DNA from: Antennarius striatus
Lineage: Eukaryota > Chordata > Actinopteri > Lophiiformes > Antennariidae
Assembly (NCBI RefSeq): GCF_040054535.1
Contig: NC_090797.1
Location: 1,766,001-1,830,000, forward strand
Direction: 5' to 3'
DNA: 64,000 nucleotides
Shown here in pieces: positions 1 through 12,899 of the stretch. Every line of letters begins with the position of its first letter. The stretch's first letter is position 1. Below the pieces are notes generated by a model, which saw only the letters and a list, made by a program, of their open reading frames with translations, searched no databases and had not been told where the DNA came from. The position numbers and the translations under genes were made by a program.

Positions 1-3000
1 TTTTCAAAATATAATGGGCCAAATAAGGTATTTTAATTGTTGATTTTCTGTTTAAAACAAGACTAAATTAATTATTTTAATGTCAGAATGAGAGAATTCA
101 AGTTTGAGCTGTTATAGCAGTTCATTGTGGAATGAATTTGAGCCAATAAATTTATTTTAAAGCAGGAAAAGACAAAAATATGTAAAATCTATATATGTGT
201 GTGTAAAGTATTATTTGTATAAGCATAGAAATATGTGATTTATTTAATATTTTAATTAATAAAGTTTGAAAAAAGGCCAACATGAGAGCAGAAACAGCAT
301 TTGATGCCTTAAAAAATAAGTCAAACAGGCTTTAAAATGATTTTCCAAAATGAATGAATTTATGCACCTATGAAATCACTGATAGAGTAAAAAAAACTTC
401 ATTTCAAACTAAATCCTGGAGGATTAAATTATAAATTTGGATGCAACCGAGCAAAATAAAAGAAAACAGAAGCGCATTTTTTAATTTCACTCACAAGTTC
501 TTTTAAGAACGAAACGATGAAAACTGGTAAAGCAAAATTTCAGAATAAATTTCATGGGGAAAAAAGATTCCAATTATTAATAAAGGCCATCTTAAAATAA
601 AGTTATCAAAATATTGCTGAAATGTAATGATGTGGGAATTTCATAAACTTGTGGACTGACATTTTCCGATGGAATAAAAAAAATTAATGTGTGTATTTAA
701 AAGTGTGCTTCACAACCAGAGAAACACACACTCACACACAAACCTTTCTTAATAAACTTTAGAATGATTGGAAATATTAAAATATATTGACACTGAGGAA
801 AAAACAAACAGCCACCTGCCTCTAGAAAATTATGCTAATTATTATTAGTTTTACAGGAATTTAATCTCATGTAAAAACAGAACTTTTTGAAAACAGCTTC
901 TTCTTTTCCAAATTAGAAATTATACTTTTTAAAAGAGATGCTTAAATGCTATTTATTCTGCACATAAATGTCTCAAAAACTTCACGTCGGAAGAGGAAGA
1001 AGCGGCCGACTGAAGTTGGATATCAAACAAACGCCCTTTGCTCCCATGGAGGCCACGACTCCGATGGGTTTATTCGATTAATAATTATTAATACGACACT
1101 CACCTAGGAGGGAAAGCGTCCCGGCGAGGAGGGCCGATCCTGCAGGAGAGCAGGACAGAAGGGAAGAACAGAGGGAAGATGAGGAGGAGGAGGAGGAGGA
1201 CGACGAGTGTTGGCTGCAGACGAAGTGTCCCAAACAACTTTTAAAAAGAGCTAAACAGACAGTAAATCCCCAACAAGCAGCGCTTTGACTTCAGCAGCTC
1301 GACCCGTTCCTGCGGCGTTCGGTCGGGGCTTCGGCTTCACGGGACGATCGCTGTCCTACTTTCAGCTGATTCCCTCCCTTCCTCTCTCTCTCCCTCCCTC
1401 TCCCTCCCTCCTTCTTTTTTCTCTTTCTACATTTCCTCACAGATTTATAAAACTTTCCAATTTGAAATACATCCTGATGATATAAAAACAAGGAATTATT
1501 ATTATAAGGAGAATAAAAGGGACTTTTCTTCATCTGAAGGTTGGAGGGTGGCAATTTTTATATGTCGAACATTAATTTTTGTTTTTTGTTTCATTCAAGT
1601 TTGCATTAAATGCCTCTAAATATTCTGGATTTACCCTCAGAACTTTTTACCTTTTTTTGCAGCGTTGCTCAGGAATAAATGACGCAACAATAAATAATGT
1701 GACGAGGAACAAACACAAATCGACAGGTTACAAACAAAACAAAAAAAGATCATGAGTAATATTTTCGGATGCTCTTTTGTAGGATTTCGAACTTACCCCT
1801 TCCTGTCCACCCTCTTCCCAACACACACACACACACACACACACCTCTCGTGATTCCCAGCTACTTGCTGCTGTGCGAACTGGATGCTTATTTTTGCAGC
1901 TCTTATCACGCATCAGCTGACGGCACCAGCAGCTCTCTGGTATTCCGAGGGAGTGGTACCACCTCTTAAAGGGTTCCATCCTCCGCCGTTCGGTTCCAGT
2001 TCGCTGCCACGTCACCGAGTCACGCACGCCTGGAAACGGGCCTGCTGGACCCGGCTCAGACAGATCACCCCCCACCACCACCACCACCACCCACCTCCGG
2101 ATCGTTCACGCACGCGTCATCGATAGCGGAGGTGTCGCGTCGAGATACGTCTGTGGCATCACCGTTTCAATCGCCTGCTTCAGATATATCAGATTAAGAA
2201 CTCCAAAATAGACTTTGTTGGATTTCTTATTTAAGGCACGCCGTCTGGGTCAACCGAGGTGACGCTGAACACGTGAGCGCGTCTAGACCAACAAAAAAAA
2301 AAACACAAAAAAACAACAACCCGGCTTCGTCTTGTTGATATGCAAGCAAGAAAAAGATTCAGGAGATGGTTTTTCTTTTTCTTTTTTTTAAATCATCACA
2401 CGTTAAAAAAAAAAAAAGAGCCTACGTGTGATTCTGATCAAAGACGTTCACGTGACGCTCTTAAAATCGACAAATTAGAAGCGCCAATAGGTCGGGGCGT
2501 CTCCTGACGCGACTGATTTATCTTTAATTGGATTTTTTTAGCGGAGAGGTCTCCCAGCGGGGGAGTCGGCGGTCTCGTTCCTTAACCGTCCTTCAAAATC
2601 TGAAGCAAAACGTGCGAGAAAGAAAAAAAGCAATTAAAGCTGAAACATAAAAATATCCAAAACCTGATTAGTTGGTTTAATTTCTAAATGTAAAAAAAAC
2701 AGCAAAAGAAAGAATTCCTTTGCATATTTTTGCATAAAAATCTTCCCCCTTTTCTCTCATGCTAACTACGTTAGCATGAGTGTCAATAAAATGAGGTGAT
2801 TTATCTGGAATCGTTTGAGGGTACCTGCTGTTCTCATTTCAATTCATTTTCTATTATTTTCTAAGCATCATGACGACTAAAAGGACTCGCTTCGACTTGT
2901 TCCTCCTGCGGAGCGTTTAACTCTCTAACATCCCCGCTGCAGCTTCGACGCTGGCTGTCAGGGGTTAAGATGCTGGCGGTCATGTGCCCGTCGCCCGCGA

Positions 3001-4500
3001 CAACAGCCCGCCTATGGAGGGTGCATACAGATGGACGGAGCTTCTTTGTGTGTGCAGGGTTTCACACGTCGTCGCCGCCGCGTTGCCAGGTCTGGCGGTT
3101 CTGGGACTGGCTGCGGGCCGAACCAGCAGCTCGGAGCACCTGATGCTGGACTCCTCGCTTCGCCCTCCATCTTTTTTTTCTTTTTTGGAAAGATAACAAC
3201 GTGCAACTCGACGCGTCGTAAAACACACATCCGAAAACATTTGATTCTTCCCTCTCGTGCAGCAAACTCTTCAGGCGATGATGTAAATATGAGCGGCGTG
3301 TGTTTTCATCATGCGTACCGTCGCACATGATGTGTACATAGTTTTGGAACCTACTGTATACACTATGTCTGTATATTCTGCTATATTTACACTACATGCG
3401 CCAAGTCTCCTAGGCAAGTTCCTAATAGTGTGCATGTTAGTGTACACAGTGATTAAACTAGCTAATGTCTGGAACAGGCTTTTTACACCGAGAGTACAAA
3501 CCTTCAAAACCGAGAAAACTTTTTTTTTTCGCAGTTTTTCTCTCCAGATATGAATCGTCTGTTGTGGACGCCGAAAACAAAACTCTCTCTGGATGTTATA
3601 TATATATATGTATATATATATATACATATCGGCACGCAACGGCATTCATACAGGATGCACTTCCTGCATTCAGACATGCATCCATTCTGCAGCTTTTGCA
3701 CGATCAATATCATTTTTTGTCATTACGGATGGATGCACACATTCTGATATAAATGCAAACGAAACCTGAGGTGTGCATCTCGAATAAAACGCTGCTCCAC
3801 CTGTAATTAAACCAAATGAACGTTGGATATTAAAGAGCGTATGAAGTTTCATTGGGTCAATGTCACGGCGCTAAACGCTAAATGTGGAGCAGTGTTTGCA
3901 GAAGGTTATAACACTCTGATAAAGACGTTCTGTAAATAGAGAGCGATAAAAGAGTCGGTGATGTCACCGTCATTAAAAAAAATCACAAAGTCAGAATTTA
4001 ATGACGTTATTTCTTTGGATCGGGTTAACTCTAATAAAAAGGGACACCCCTATCCATCCACTGAGACAACATTCCCTCCTGAAATAGGCCTGTTAGCATA
4101 AAGCTAACAGTTTAATGATGTCAGACATTACTCTAATTATTATGTGATGAAAACAAATTAAATAATTATTAAAAATGACTCACTTATCAAGCTTTTTTCA
4201 GAACATTTTTCTGTGTGCAATGAAAAATTGCATGTTAGCATAGTTAGCACTCATTTAGCCCCATATATAAGCAAATAGCTCTCATTTTGAATTTTTAAAT
4301 TTCTGTTTTTGTTGCCATTAAATACAAAACGTGTTTTTTTAAGAGAATAACTGACAAACTTCAAGCCTTTCAAGCGAAATGTTTTGTTATCTTCTAACAG
4401 AACGGTCACGTCTTCACGTCTGCGTCGCGTTAGAAGCCTGAGGTGTAATTATCTCCCACATATCGTTTCCTATTGTTCCACACCAGTACAGAGGCCTGCA
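1..4500. other. AT-rich intergenic DNA, no gene recognised
   Basis: No open reading frame here has splice signals or similarity to a family I recognise. Short frames come from low-complexity DNA: a pyrimidine-rich run near 1375-1430, a (CA)n tract at 1821-1844 and an AT dinucleotide run near 3598-3627. Short inverted repeats built on the word GTTAGC occur at 2758-2778 and 4091-4111. I see nothing that can be called a promoter or RNA gene. Confidence 0.6.
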
Positions 4501-4501
4501 G

Positions 4502-4503
<2 letters not shown>

Positions 4504-4557
<54 letters not shown>
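4504..4557. repeat. (GT)n microsatellite
   Basis: An uninterrupted (TG)27 tract. It is followed about 40 bp later by a (CA)n tract at 4595-4614, so the two can pair as an inverted repeat. Open frames across it (Val-Cys or Thr-His repeats) are artefacts of the dinucleotide. Confidence 0.95.
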
Positions 4558-4558
<1 letters not shown>

Positions 4559-5519
4559 AAACAAAGTCTCTGCTTGCTCTCACTTTCTCTCTCTCACACA
4601 CACACACACACACAGGACTACATGCTACGGCGGTTGGTTGGCAAACTCTGTAAAACATTAATAAAACTGAACGGCCTCCTGACACACTTCAATCCAAAGC
4701 AACACAGACAACATCAAAAGTTGTCCTCATAGAATCCCCCAAAAACACGTCTGACCGAAGCGCTTTGCTCTGATTGGCTGAACCTGTCCGCAGGTAAAGA
4801 GGCTAGTGATCGGTCTGGCACGTCTCTAGAGGTACCGTCAACGCGGAAATTCACAACTGTCAAATCTGCTTTTTCCAGCAAGACAACAAATCCATATTCT
4901 ACAGGTTTCACTTGTCTAGGCCTTGCCCCCCCTCAACTGAAAATGTGCAGTGGGGCACCAGTTAGCTCCCTTTGGGACGTATGAAGGGCAAGACCTCTTG
5001 TGGTCCCTCGCCACATGGTCTGTCCCGTGTTTTCTATCAAGCTCTTCATCATAAAGGCCCAAAAACAACTTGTAAAAAAAGATAAAAGTTGTGTCTCCTC
5101 TTCCTCAACGCTGAAGAAACCTCAACGGAGGACAAGGAACCTGTCCCAGACTGTTTGTTGGAGCTGGGTTTGGATACGTTTGGAGCTTCGTCAATAAAGG
5201 AGACTTAGCTTATATTTTCTGACATTGTATGTCCTAAACACACACACACACACACACATACCTGAGTAACATACTAGCAGGAGAAGCTGGAGCGTGACAA
5301 CCACAGCGATGGAGCGGACGTGAGGGATGGGAGGTGTTAGTTGTCTGCCAGGGAGTCCCTATTGACCTGTTAAACCTTTGTGACTGGAACAAATGCAAAT
5401 GGCGCTGACTTGTTCACACTAAAGTACTAAAGGCCCATTCAAATGAGGCCCCGGCCCACAATGCCGTAGTGGCCGAGTGCACTGTGGAGGCAGGACGGCC
5501 CCCGGACTGAGGGGGAGAT

Positions 5520-6460
5520 TCTTTGGGCCATTATACAGTTCACTCCGGTTGTCTGGTGAAGAGTAGCCATCCACTCGCTGCTTCTCCTCCATATGAAGAA
5601 CGAGATGACGATAAAATCACCTGGATGGTGGCTAATATATCCTTGTTTGTTCATCTCAGGTATACGAATGAATCAAGAGACCACCTGAAGACAAAAGTCT
5701 TGCACAAATTTATCGATGACCTCATAGAGCAAGAAGCTAAAAATAAAGAAACCCTAAAAACGCAGCTTCCCACTGCCTTCCTCTAGTCCTTCAGCACAAA
5801 CAAATATCCCCCAGTAAGACAGAGTCAACAAAAATGACAAAGCATGACCTACTCAGACAGAGATATGACTCTGAGTCACCCAACAAATTGGTTGACTCGG
5901 TCGCAAGAACAAAACGCTCGAGCGCGCAAACGTCATCGCTGACAAGGAATGCGACAAAGGCGCCGTGAAGAGCTGCGAGAAGAAGACCGTCAGCAGCGTG
6001 CGAAGAGAAACCACATTTGATAGACTATTACTGCATGAAAGGACGCAGTCTCCGCTAAAGACCGACAAAAAGGAAGCGTTTTTAAAACTTGTAGGAGGTT
6101 TGACTCTTCTTCGCAGTCAGAGATGAGCCTGAGGACGGTCTGCCTGGACAACACCTGATCTCAAAAGCAAGGACGAGGTAGGAGGTGAACCAACAACTGC
6201 AAGTCACCTCATACGTCCTCTTATTTCAATACGTGGTAAAAGTACATCTGAAAAATTCTCCTCTGCATAGTTTGAATTTCATTTCTTGTCAATGTCTATT
6301 CTTCAATACTTACATTGACTCCTAATTTTAGGACTTGGTGCCTTGGGTTCAAATTGCAATGAAGATGTTTGTCAATAATCCACCCGAAAGAGTCGATCAG
6401 ACATCTCCTCACCTGTACATGTTGGGTAACTTTCACAAGCACAACCTGCACCTGAGAGGT
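5520..6460 (+). pseudogene. Possible degenerate coding segment, family unknown
   Basis: This stretch has more coding character than its surroundings. One frame reads to a stop near 5786 and contains a lysine- and glutamate-rich helix-like stretch. A second frame is open from about 5930 to 6126. The segment 6332-6458 has an AG before it, a GTGCGT donor after it, and an open 42-codon frame with a plausible globular composition (Trp, Pro, Met, His). I cannot join these pieces into a gene and I recognise no family. It may be a remnant of a mobile element or of a lost gene, or it may be chance. Confidence 0.2.
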
Positions 6461-9400
6461 GCGTGCTAACAGCACATTATTCTGGAATTTCCGTGATATA
6501 TTTGTAATAATCCACAGTTTATACGGTGCGCCGCAAATATTCCAGGTTTGGCTTGTCGCTTTTGTGCTTAGGCAGGAAATCTGGTCCTGCTATTGTCCCG
6601 AATTGCCCGATCACAAATCTAGGAGATCCACCTAGGGATGTGTTTCCAAAGATTATTCAAGAACCACCAAAAAGAGATATCAAGGGTACTTTCGCAGAAC
6701 CCGACCCTCCCTACCTCCTGTGTCATCGAAGTAGTCGCCGGAAAAGAGTCCCACAGGATCTCGTCTAGGCTTGCAGATCCTGCGGTGGGGATGGTCCTCC
6801 ATGGAACAAGCCACCCAGGTGCCCCATTTGGTCCTCCAACTCCTAGTGGACCTTCAACCCAAGTCTGGATGGTGTTTATGACTGATCCACACCTCTTTAA
6901 CGGGTCCAGGTAAGAAGTTGTCTGATCGGGAACCACAGTCCACCCATTCTTACTCAGATTGACGCCGGCACCGGCCTTTCGTCTGGGTTCCTCCTGACCA
7001 TCAGGGTTTTCTTTACTGGTCCGTTCTCCGGTCCGTCTCTGCCCAGCAACACGAGACCCTCTTGGGTCCCGTCCCCATTTTCAAAGTGATCGACGAGGCT
7101 GCAGTGTGTGTCCATTTTCTCTTTCTTGTTTGCGAAATTCAAGATCGAGCCGGTGAACACCCACTTCAACGTCCCCAAAAACCCCCACCACATCCACCAC
7201 CGCCGCCACCCCGCGCCGACTGATGGCCAGCATGACTTCATTGACAGGTGCCATAATTCCGGCCAGGGTATTAAGGACTCGACTCTGATTTGAGGACTTT
7301 CACCGCCGTCACCTCAACTGGCCCGGGACTGGGAGTTCTGACATGATGTCAGCCCGGCGGTACAGCGTCACATTTTCCATGTTCAGATCCCCTGGCTGAC
7401 TTCTGGACTCCTCCTGTTCTGATCCGGGGTGGATAAGTTTGCCTCATCTCCCCCCCAAAAAAAATACTTTACTAACTTTGAATGTATAAAAGACGTAAAA
7501 AAGAATTCAATATATGTTTTGTTTCAGGGATACCACATGAACTAAGAGCTGAGGTCCCAGTTGAGGTCAATTCTGCATTTATATACAGCTTTTAAGAACA
7601 ATTAACGTTAGTTTGAGGAGTTTTTAATATAGAAATGACTTTTAATTCTTTTATTTATCGGTCTGCTAATGTTACGGTTACTTTACTCGCTGGTTTAAGC
7701 GCGTGAAGCTCAAGTAAAACAAAACGATGCCTCGCTTCACTTCCCCTTCACTAAAAGGTGCTTTTCTTTAACTCTGGGAATGTTTTTCTCCTCCTTCATT
7801 GAAAAAACAAGGATTTAACTACCTACAGGTTTCCCATTGGTCGTCCCAGATGGGCTGAAGTCGTATCTCAACCCCATCCAACATTACTAGACGTGTCACC
7901 ACAACAACATCAAACCTTTAAAAGCGACCCCACTCCATTGTTCCAGCCCACATGACTGATGGGAAAGACGTGAGAAAACGCTTTATGGACCCAGTTTGTC
8001 ATCAGCGCGAGAATTTAATACCGTCATGTCTCGCGGATTGTCCTTATATCAGACGTAAAGCTCTTATTTTTTTCTCTTCACCAGGAAAACACTTAAAAAT
8101 ATGAGCTTAAATGACCTTGATCTTAAACTTGATCTGTGGTGTAAGTAATTATACCACACCAGTTAGCTAAAAATGACCGTAATTAACTACCCGCAACTGT
8201 GTGGACAGGTGTTCCAGCTAACGCCTACGTTGATCAATAAAATGTATCATAAAACATGAATACAGAATTACAACCTATACCAATAATGCCCTTAAACTTC
8301 AGAAGACAAAAAAAGAGATTAAAACAATGCAAACATTCAACTATCCAAACATGGCTTGAATTAGGACGTATTTTACGATTGAAGAAAATATCAAATATCA
8401 TCTAAACGCAAACAGAAGAACCGAAGTCGTTCCTGTTGAGTGAAAACTTGCAGATTCCCTGAACGCTTCAGTCAAAACCACATTTTCCAGAGGGCTTCAC
8501 TTCCACGATTGCGACGCAGTGTTCTGATTTACAGGGGGGAGGAAGACGTCACCACGTCAGGATGAAAGGGAGAAACAGAAAATAAAAGTCGTAAATTATC
8601 AAGCAAAAAAATTTTATTTCTAAAAAAAAAAAAAAAAAATTCCCTATAAATCTCAGACGCCCCCAAACTAAAGGGCAGACATGGACTCAACTTCATCTGG
8701 AAAATCAAAGTGGTGACGCTGTTGCTGGACAAACTGAGGTTTATAGCGCTAATCTGATTAGATTATTAGGTTATTTTTTTAAAATACACTTATCTGGACT
8801 GACGCATCGAGAGAATGCAACGGATTGGACAGCAGGACTCCAGGGAATGTAATTGTGTCCATAAAGATTCATTTCTTTGATATCACCAGATTATTCCCCA
8901 TTATTCTAGATTAGAATTTGGTTGAATTAATCTGGAGATGTCTTGACTGAGAGAGGGTAAATGCTCAAATAAATCATGAAACATTTCACGCATCGTAAAG
9001 AAACTTCTAAATTTTGCGTTTTTCTTTAGCGCGGTTATAAATTGATCTTTCGGGGTTACGGATGCGTCGCTCCTCTTTCTGTCTTTTGAGTTACCAATAT
9101 ATTTGGTTTTGAAATTTAAATCATTTATCAGATAATAATTGCAGTCAGTTAACAGGGAGCATTGTTTTTCTTCAAAATTTGAAAAGAATTAATGCAACTC
9201 TGCACAGTTTTGTTGCAAAAAACAGTTGCTAAAAATCCTTTTGTCTAGTTTTCCGCTAAATAAGTCAGATGTGATGACTCAAGTTGGAGTTGTGCGTCTG
9301 TTCACGCCTACGCCACGGACCCCCGCGTGTTACTTCTACCGTGGATTCACCGCCGCCGCGTCTGAGGTCCTCGTCCGCATCGGCCTCTGTCCTCATTCGC

Positions 9401-10031
9401 CCTGCTCCGACAACACGGACCGGAAAAAAACAACAGCAACAACAAAAAAATGACGCAGTAAAGCACTCCCATCACACTTTAACATGTGGAAAGTCCCTGC
9501 TCCATTGCCTCGACCTGCCCCGTGAAAAACTCATCAAAATCAGTGATTGATTAAAACGTTTTCCCACATATCCGACATTCCCTGAAGAACCTCTCTGTTT
9601 CCGTCCTTCTACAACTTTTTTATCTCGTTTCTGACTCCCGCGTTGGAACTTTTTACCTTCTTCTTTGTGCATTTTTTTGATGTGGGAGCTTTGATATTCC
9701 CTGTTTTTTTCTTGATCCAAGTCACAAGAAAGCAAAAGTACTCGGAGACACGCTGTGCAAAAAAGAGCTGTCGTTTCGGAGCAACGTGAAACCGTTTTGG
9801 TGCGTTTGGTAAGGAAACACTCTTCAATTTGCAGCATTTAGGGAGGTCGGTCGGCGCCGCTATAAGAGAAGGCCTTTGCGTGACACCTCCATAAAGATTA
9901 AACAGCATTTTCATTGTTCTCAAATAAACGAGGCGTTCAAGAGCAGAAACCAAACATTTAGAGTTCACCAATGCATAAACTATGCCGAGTAGGCGGCATC
10001 CGTGAAAATATCAGGTCTTATTTAATTGCAA

Positions 10032-10066
10032 GTCGTACAGGTCGCCATCGCGGCGACCTGTACGAC
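10032..10066. repeat. Perfect 15-bp inverted repeat
   Basis: The arms 10032-10046 and 10052-10066 are exact reverse complements around a 5-base loop. The arms are GC-rich, so the hairpin would be stable. No T-run follows it, and no gene is adjacent. Confidence 0.9.
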
Positions 10067-10810
10067 AAGTCTTCGGAGTCAGCTGATGTACAATTAGGGT
10101 TTGGGTTTCGACCTGCGTTTAATTCCTGAGGTGAGTGTCATCATCAGGAGAGGCGAACCCGGTGACCTTCAGACCTGAGGCACCTGAGTTCATCGCGACT
10201 GGAATAATTACAACCCGGTATCCAATCACGTTCGTTCTTTGTTTTTGCAGCAGGAAATCAAGTGAAATATTCCAGCTATCTCGGGTTTATCGGGTATTTT
10301 TTTACGTCTTTTCTCGCCGTGCGATCGAAGGATCCCTCACCCTGTCCCGGTTTGACTATTTAAAAAAAAAAAAAAAAAAGTATTGAAGCACATGATGCTT
10401 GTTTTTTCTGCTGTGGTTGTGTTTAAACCCCCGAACAGGAAGAACCTGCACCGCTCACCCGCTCGCTTTGCTGTATTCGCTTCTCAGCTAGAGACAACCG
10501 GCTGAACTCTGGGTAAACCTGCAGAACGCCGGCGCCGCTCGGGACCGACGCGAGAAAGAGAGCAAACGGAGCAAAGGGCAGCAGACAATCAGGTGTAGAA
10601 GAGAGAGAAGCAAAAAAAGGCCTTTTTTATTTTTTCTCCTGGGTGTTTTTCTTTTTTTTTGGTAGAATTTTTTTTTTTCTCCCTCTCAAATGATTCACAG
10701 TGGAAAGAAAAGGCCTTTTCCTTGTCCTCGGCTGAACTCGACATCAGCTTCCTGTTAGACAGGCGAGGAGGAAACACTCAGAGCTACGCGCGCGTGCACG
10801 ACCGACGCGC

Positions 10811-10824
10811 ACGCACACACACAC

Positions 10825-10858
<34 letters not shown>
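10811..10858. repeat. CA-rich microsatellite
   Basis: A near-perfect CA dinucleotide tract with a few CG interruptions at its left end. Confidence 0.9.
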
Positions 10859-10863
<5 letters not shown>

Positions 10864-12899
10864 ACACAGAGGAAGGCCTTCACTTGGTGGATTCTGCTCC
10901 GCCGGAGAAATTAGGTCAAGTACTTAAATGCCCCCGCGCCGCGACGTGTGGAGGTTTTTAAAACATCAAGCGTTGGGTTGGTGACGGACGGGGAGGGGGG
11001 GCGGTCGCTCCTGGATACAGACGTTACCGTAGCGACGTGTATTTGTTTCGAAAACTTTTTTTTTTAAAAAGCAGATGCCACTAAGTTGGGGACCGAACTT
11101 TTTTTTTTCATTTTTTTTTTTTTTAACGGCGCCAAATTTTTGTTAAAAACAAGAAGAGAAATTAGATGAAGGGATGGAGTTAGCTTAGCTTTAGCTTCAC
11201 CAAAGTTCAGGAAAATGATTTTTTTTTTTAAGATGAGACTGAAGGCGGGAACATGCAAACATTAATTTATAAAGATAATCAATTAATTTTCATTCATTTT
11301 TTTTCGCGTAATCTAGAGAGATTAGCCGCCGCGTCATGTTTCGCGGGCTAACAGCGTGTCTGATCTTGAAGCTAACCGCGTGTCCTGCAGAAACCGCGGC
11401 TAACGTTAGCACACCTGTTTGTTGAAACTTTGCACGAATGACAAAACTTTTTTTTTTTTTTAAATTAGCATTAACCAATAATCTGCAATCAATATGCAGG
11501 TTAGCACGCTAATTTAGCATATGCACATGTCTGAATGCGTAACAACACCACAGACAGACAACGCCCCTTGATTGGTTAATACCGATCAGAACAGCGACTA
11601 TTCCATATTATTATTATTGATCCTTTAATTATTTTGACTCCTACATAGATCAGTGCTGTATTGATACCCGATCAGTTGATCGTTTTAGTCCAGTTTCTCG
11701 GGTTTTAATAGTGTGAAAAGTGAGAAATATCTTCCAACAACGCCCACGTTCTTCTTTGTGCAGACAGTAATGCAGTAAAATAGTAATCCAGTACTATTTT
11801 ACTCGATTACTGCAGTGAAACAACCCTAAAGATAAAGCCAGGCTTATAAAATAAATGATGTTCTTTAGAGGAGGTCAAAGGTCGGACTCCGTGCGATAAG
11901 TGCAAACACTCAGCCGGACGACGCAGCTCAGGACGGGACGGCCGAGATCATTCCACCCGCGGCCCTTGAAAATCCCCCCCACACCCCCACCACCGCCTCG
12001 CCATCTGACGGGAACGACGCGCCGCCGCCGTCGCCTCCAATCGACGATCCACAGAGAGGCTGGGTCGCACATGGCCTCATTTCACCGTTTAGGGTTTCAA
12101 TCAATTGCGTGAGATAAGGGAGGGGGAGCGGAAGGCAAAGTGGTGGTGGGGGGGGGGCTGTGCTGAAAGCAAATGAGAGAATTTGTGTGAATCCTTTTCA
12201 TATGGGACGCTGCCAGCGAGGTGGGGCTAATTTTTCCCTGAGAATCCCTGCTTTCCCCTCGTCCCACCGACTCCAAATGAACCCCCGCCCTTTGTCTGAA
12301 GGCCACCTGTGCCCCCCCCACACCCCCCAAATTTCTCCGAAGCTCAGACGCATTTTCCTTTTGCGATATTTTACATTCTAACACATGGTAAAAAGGCCGA
12401 GGGGGGCGAGGGCAAAAGGTCACGCCGATGCCAAAGCACATCTCGGCTTCTCGCCGATCGAAAGAGGAATAAAAGGACGGAAGGAAGGAGTGTGAATTCA
12501 GAGCAGCTTCTCTCCAGCGTAGCTCCTTATGGGAAACACTCCACGCTGTAGTTTGGAGTGACAGACCGGCGGCGGGATCGTGTCGGGCCTGCAGAGGAAA
12601 GGAGAGCAATCCTCCTCGTGGTTTGTGCCGAAAACTAAACCGAGGAGTCGGATCGCTCAGGGGGAAAAAAAGAGATGAGGAGAACAGCAGTGAAAAGAAA
12701 TATATTTGAAGTCACACGCAGGTTATTATCAAAGGAAGCAACGAGAAGTTGTCATGACGCAGGGAAGTAAGAATGTAAAGCCCAATAAATAAATAAATAA
12801 ATAAATAAATCCCTGAATAAATCCACTCCAGATTACTGCGCACATCCACACGCGTTAATTTCATTTCTCTCCAGAAACACTCCGGATTAAATCTCGCGT

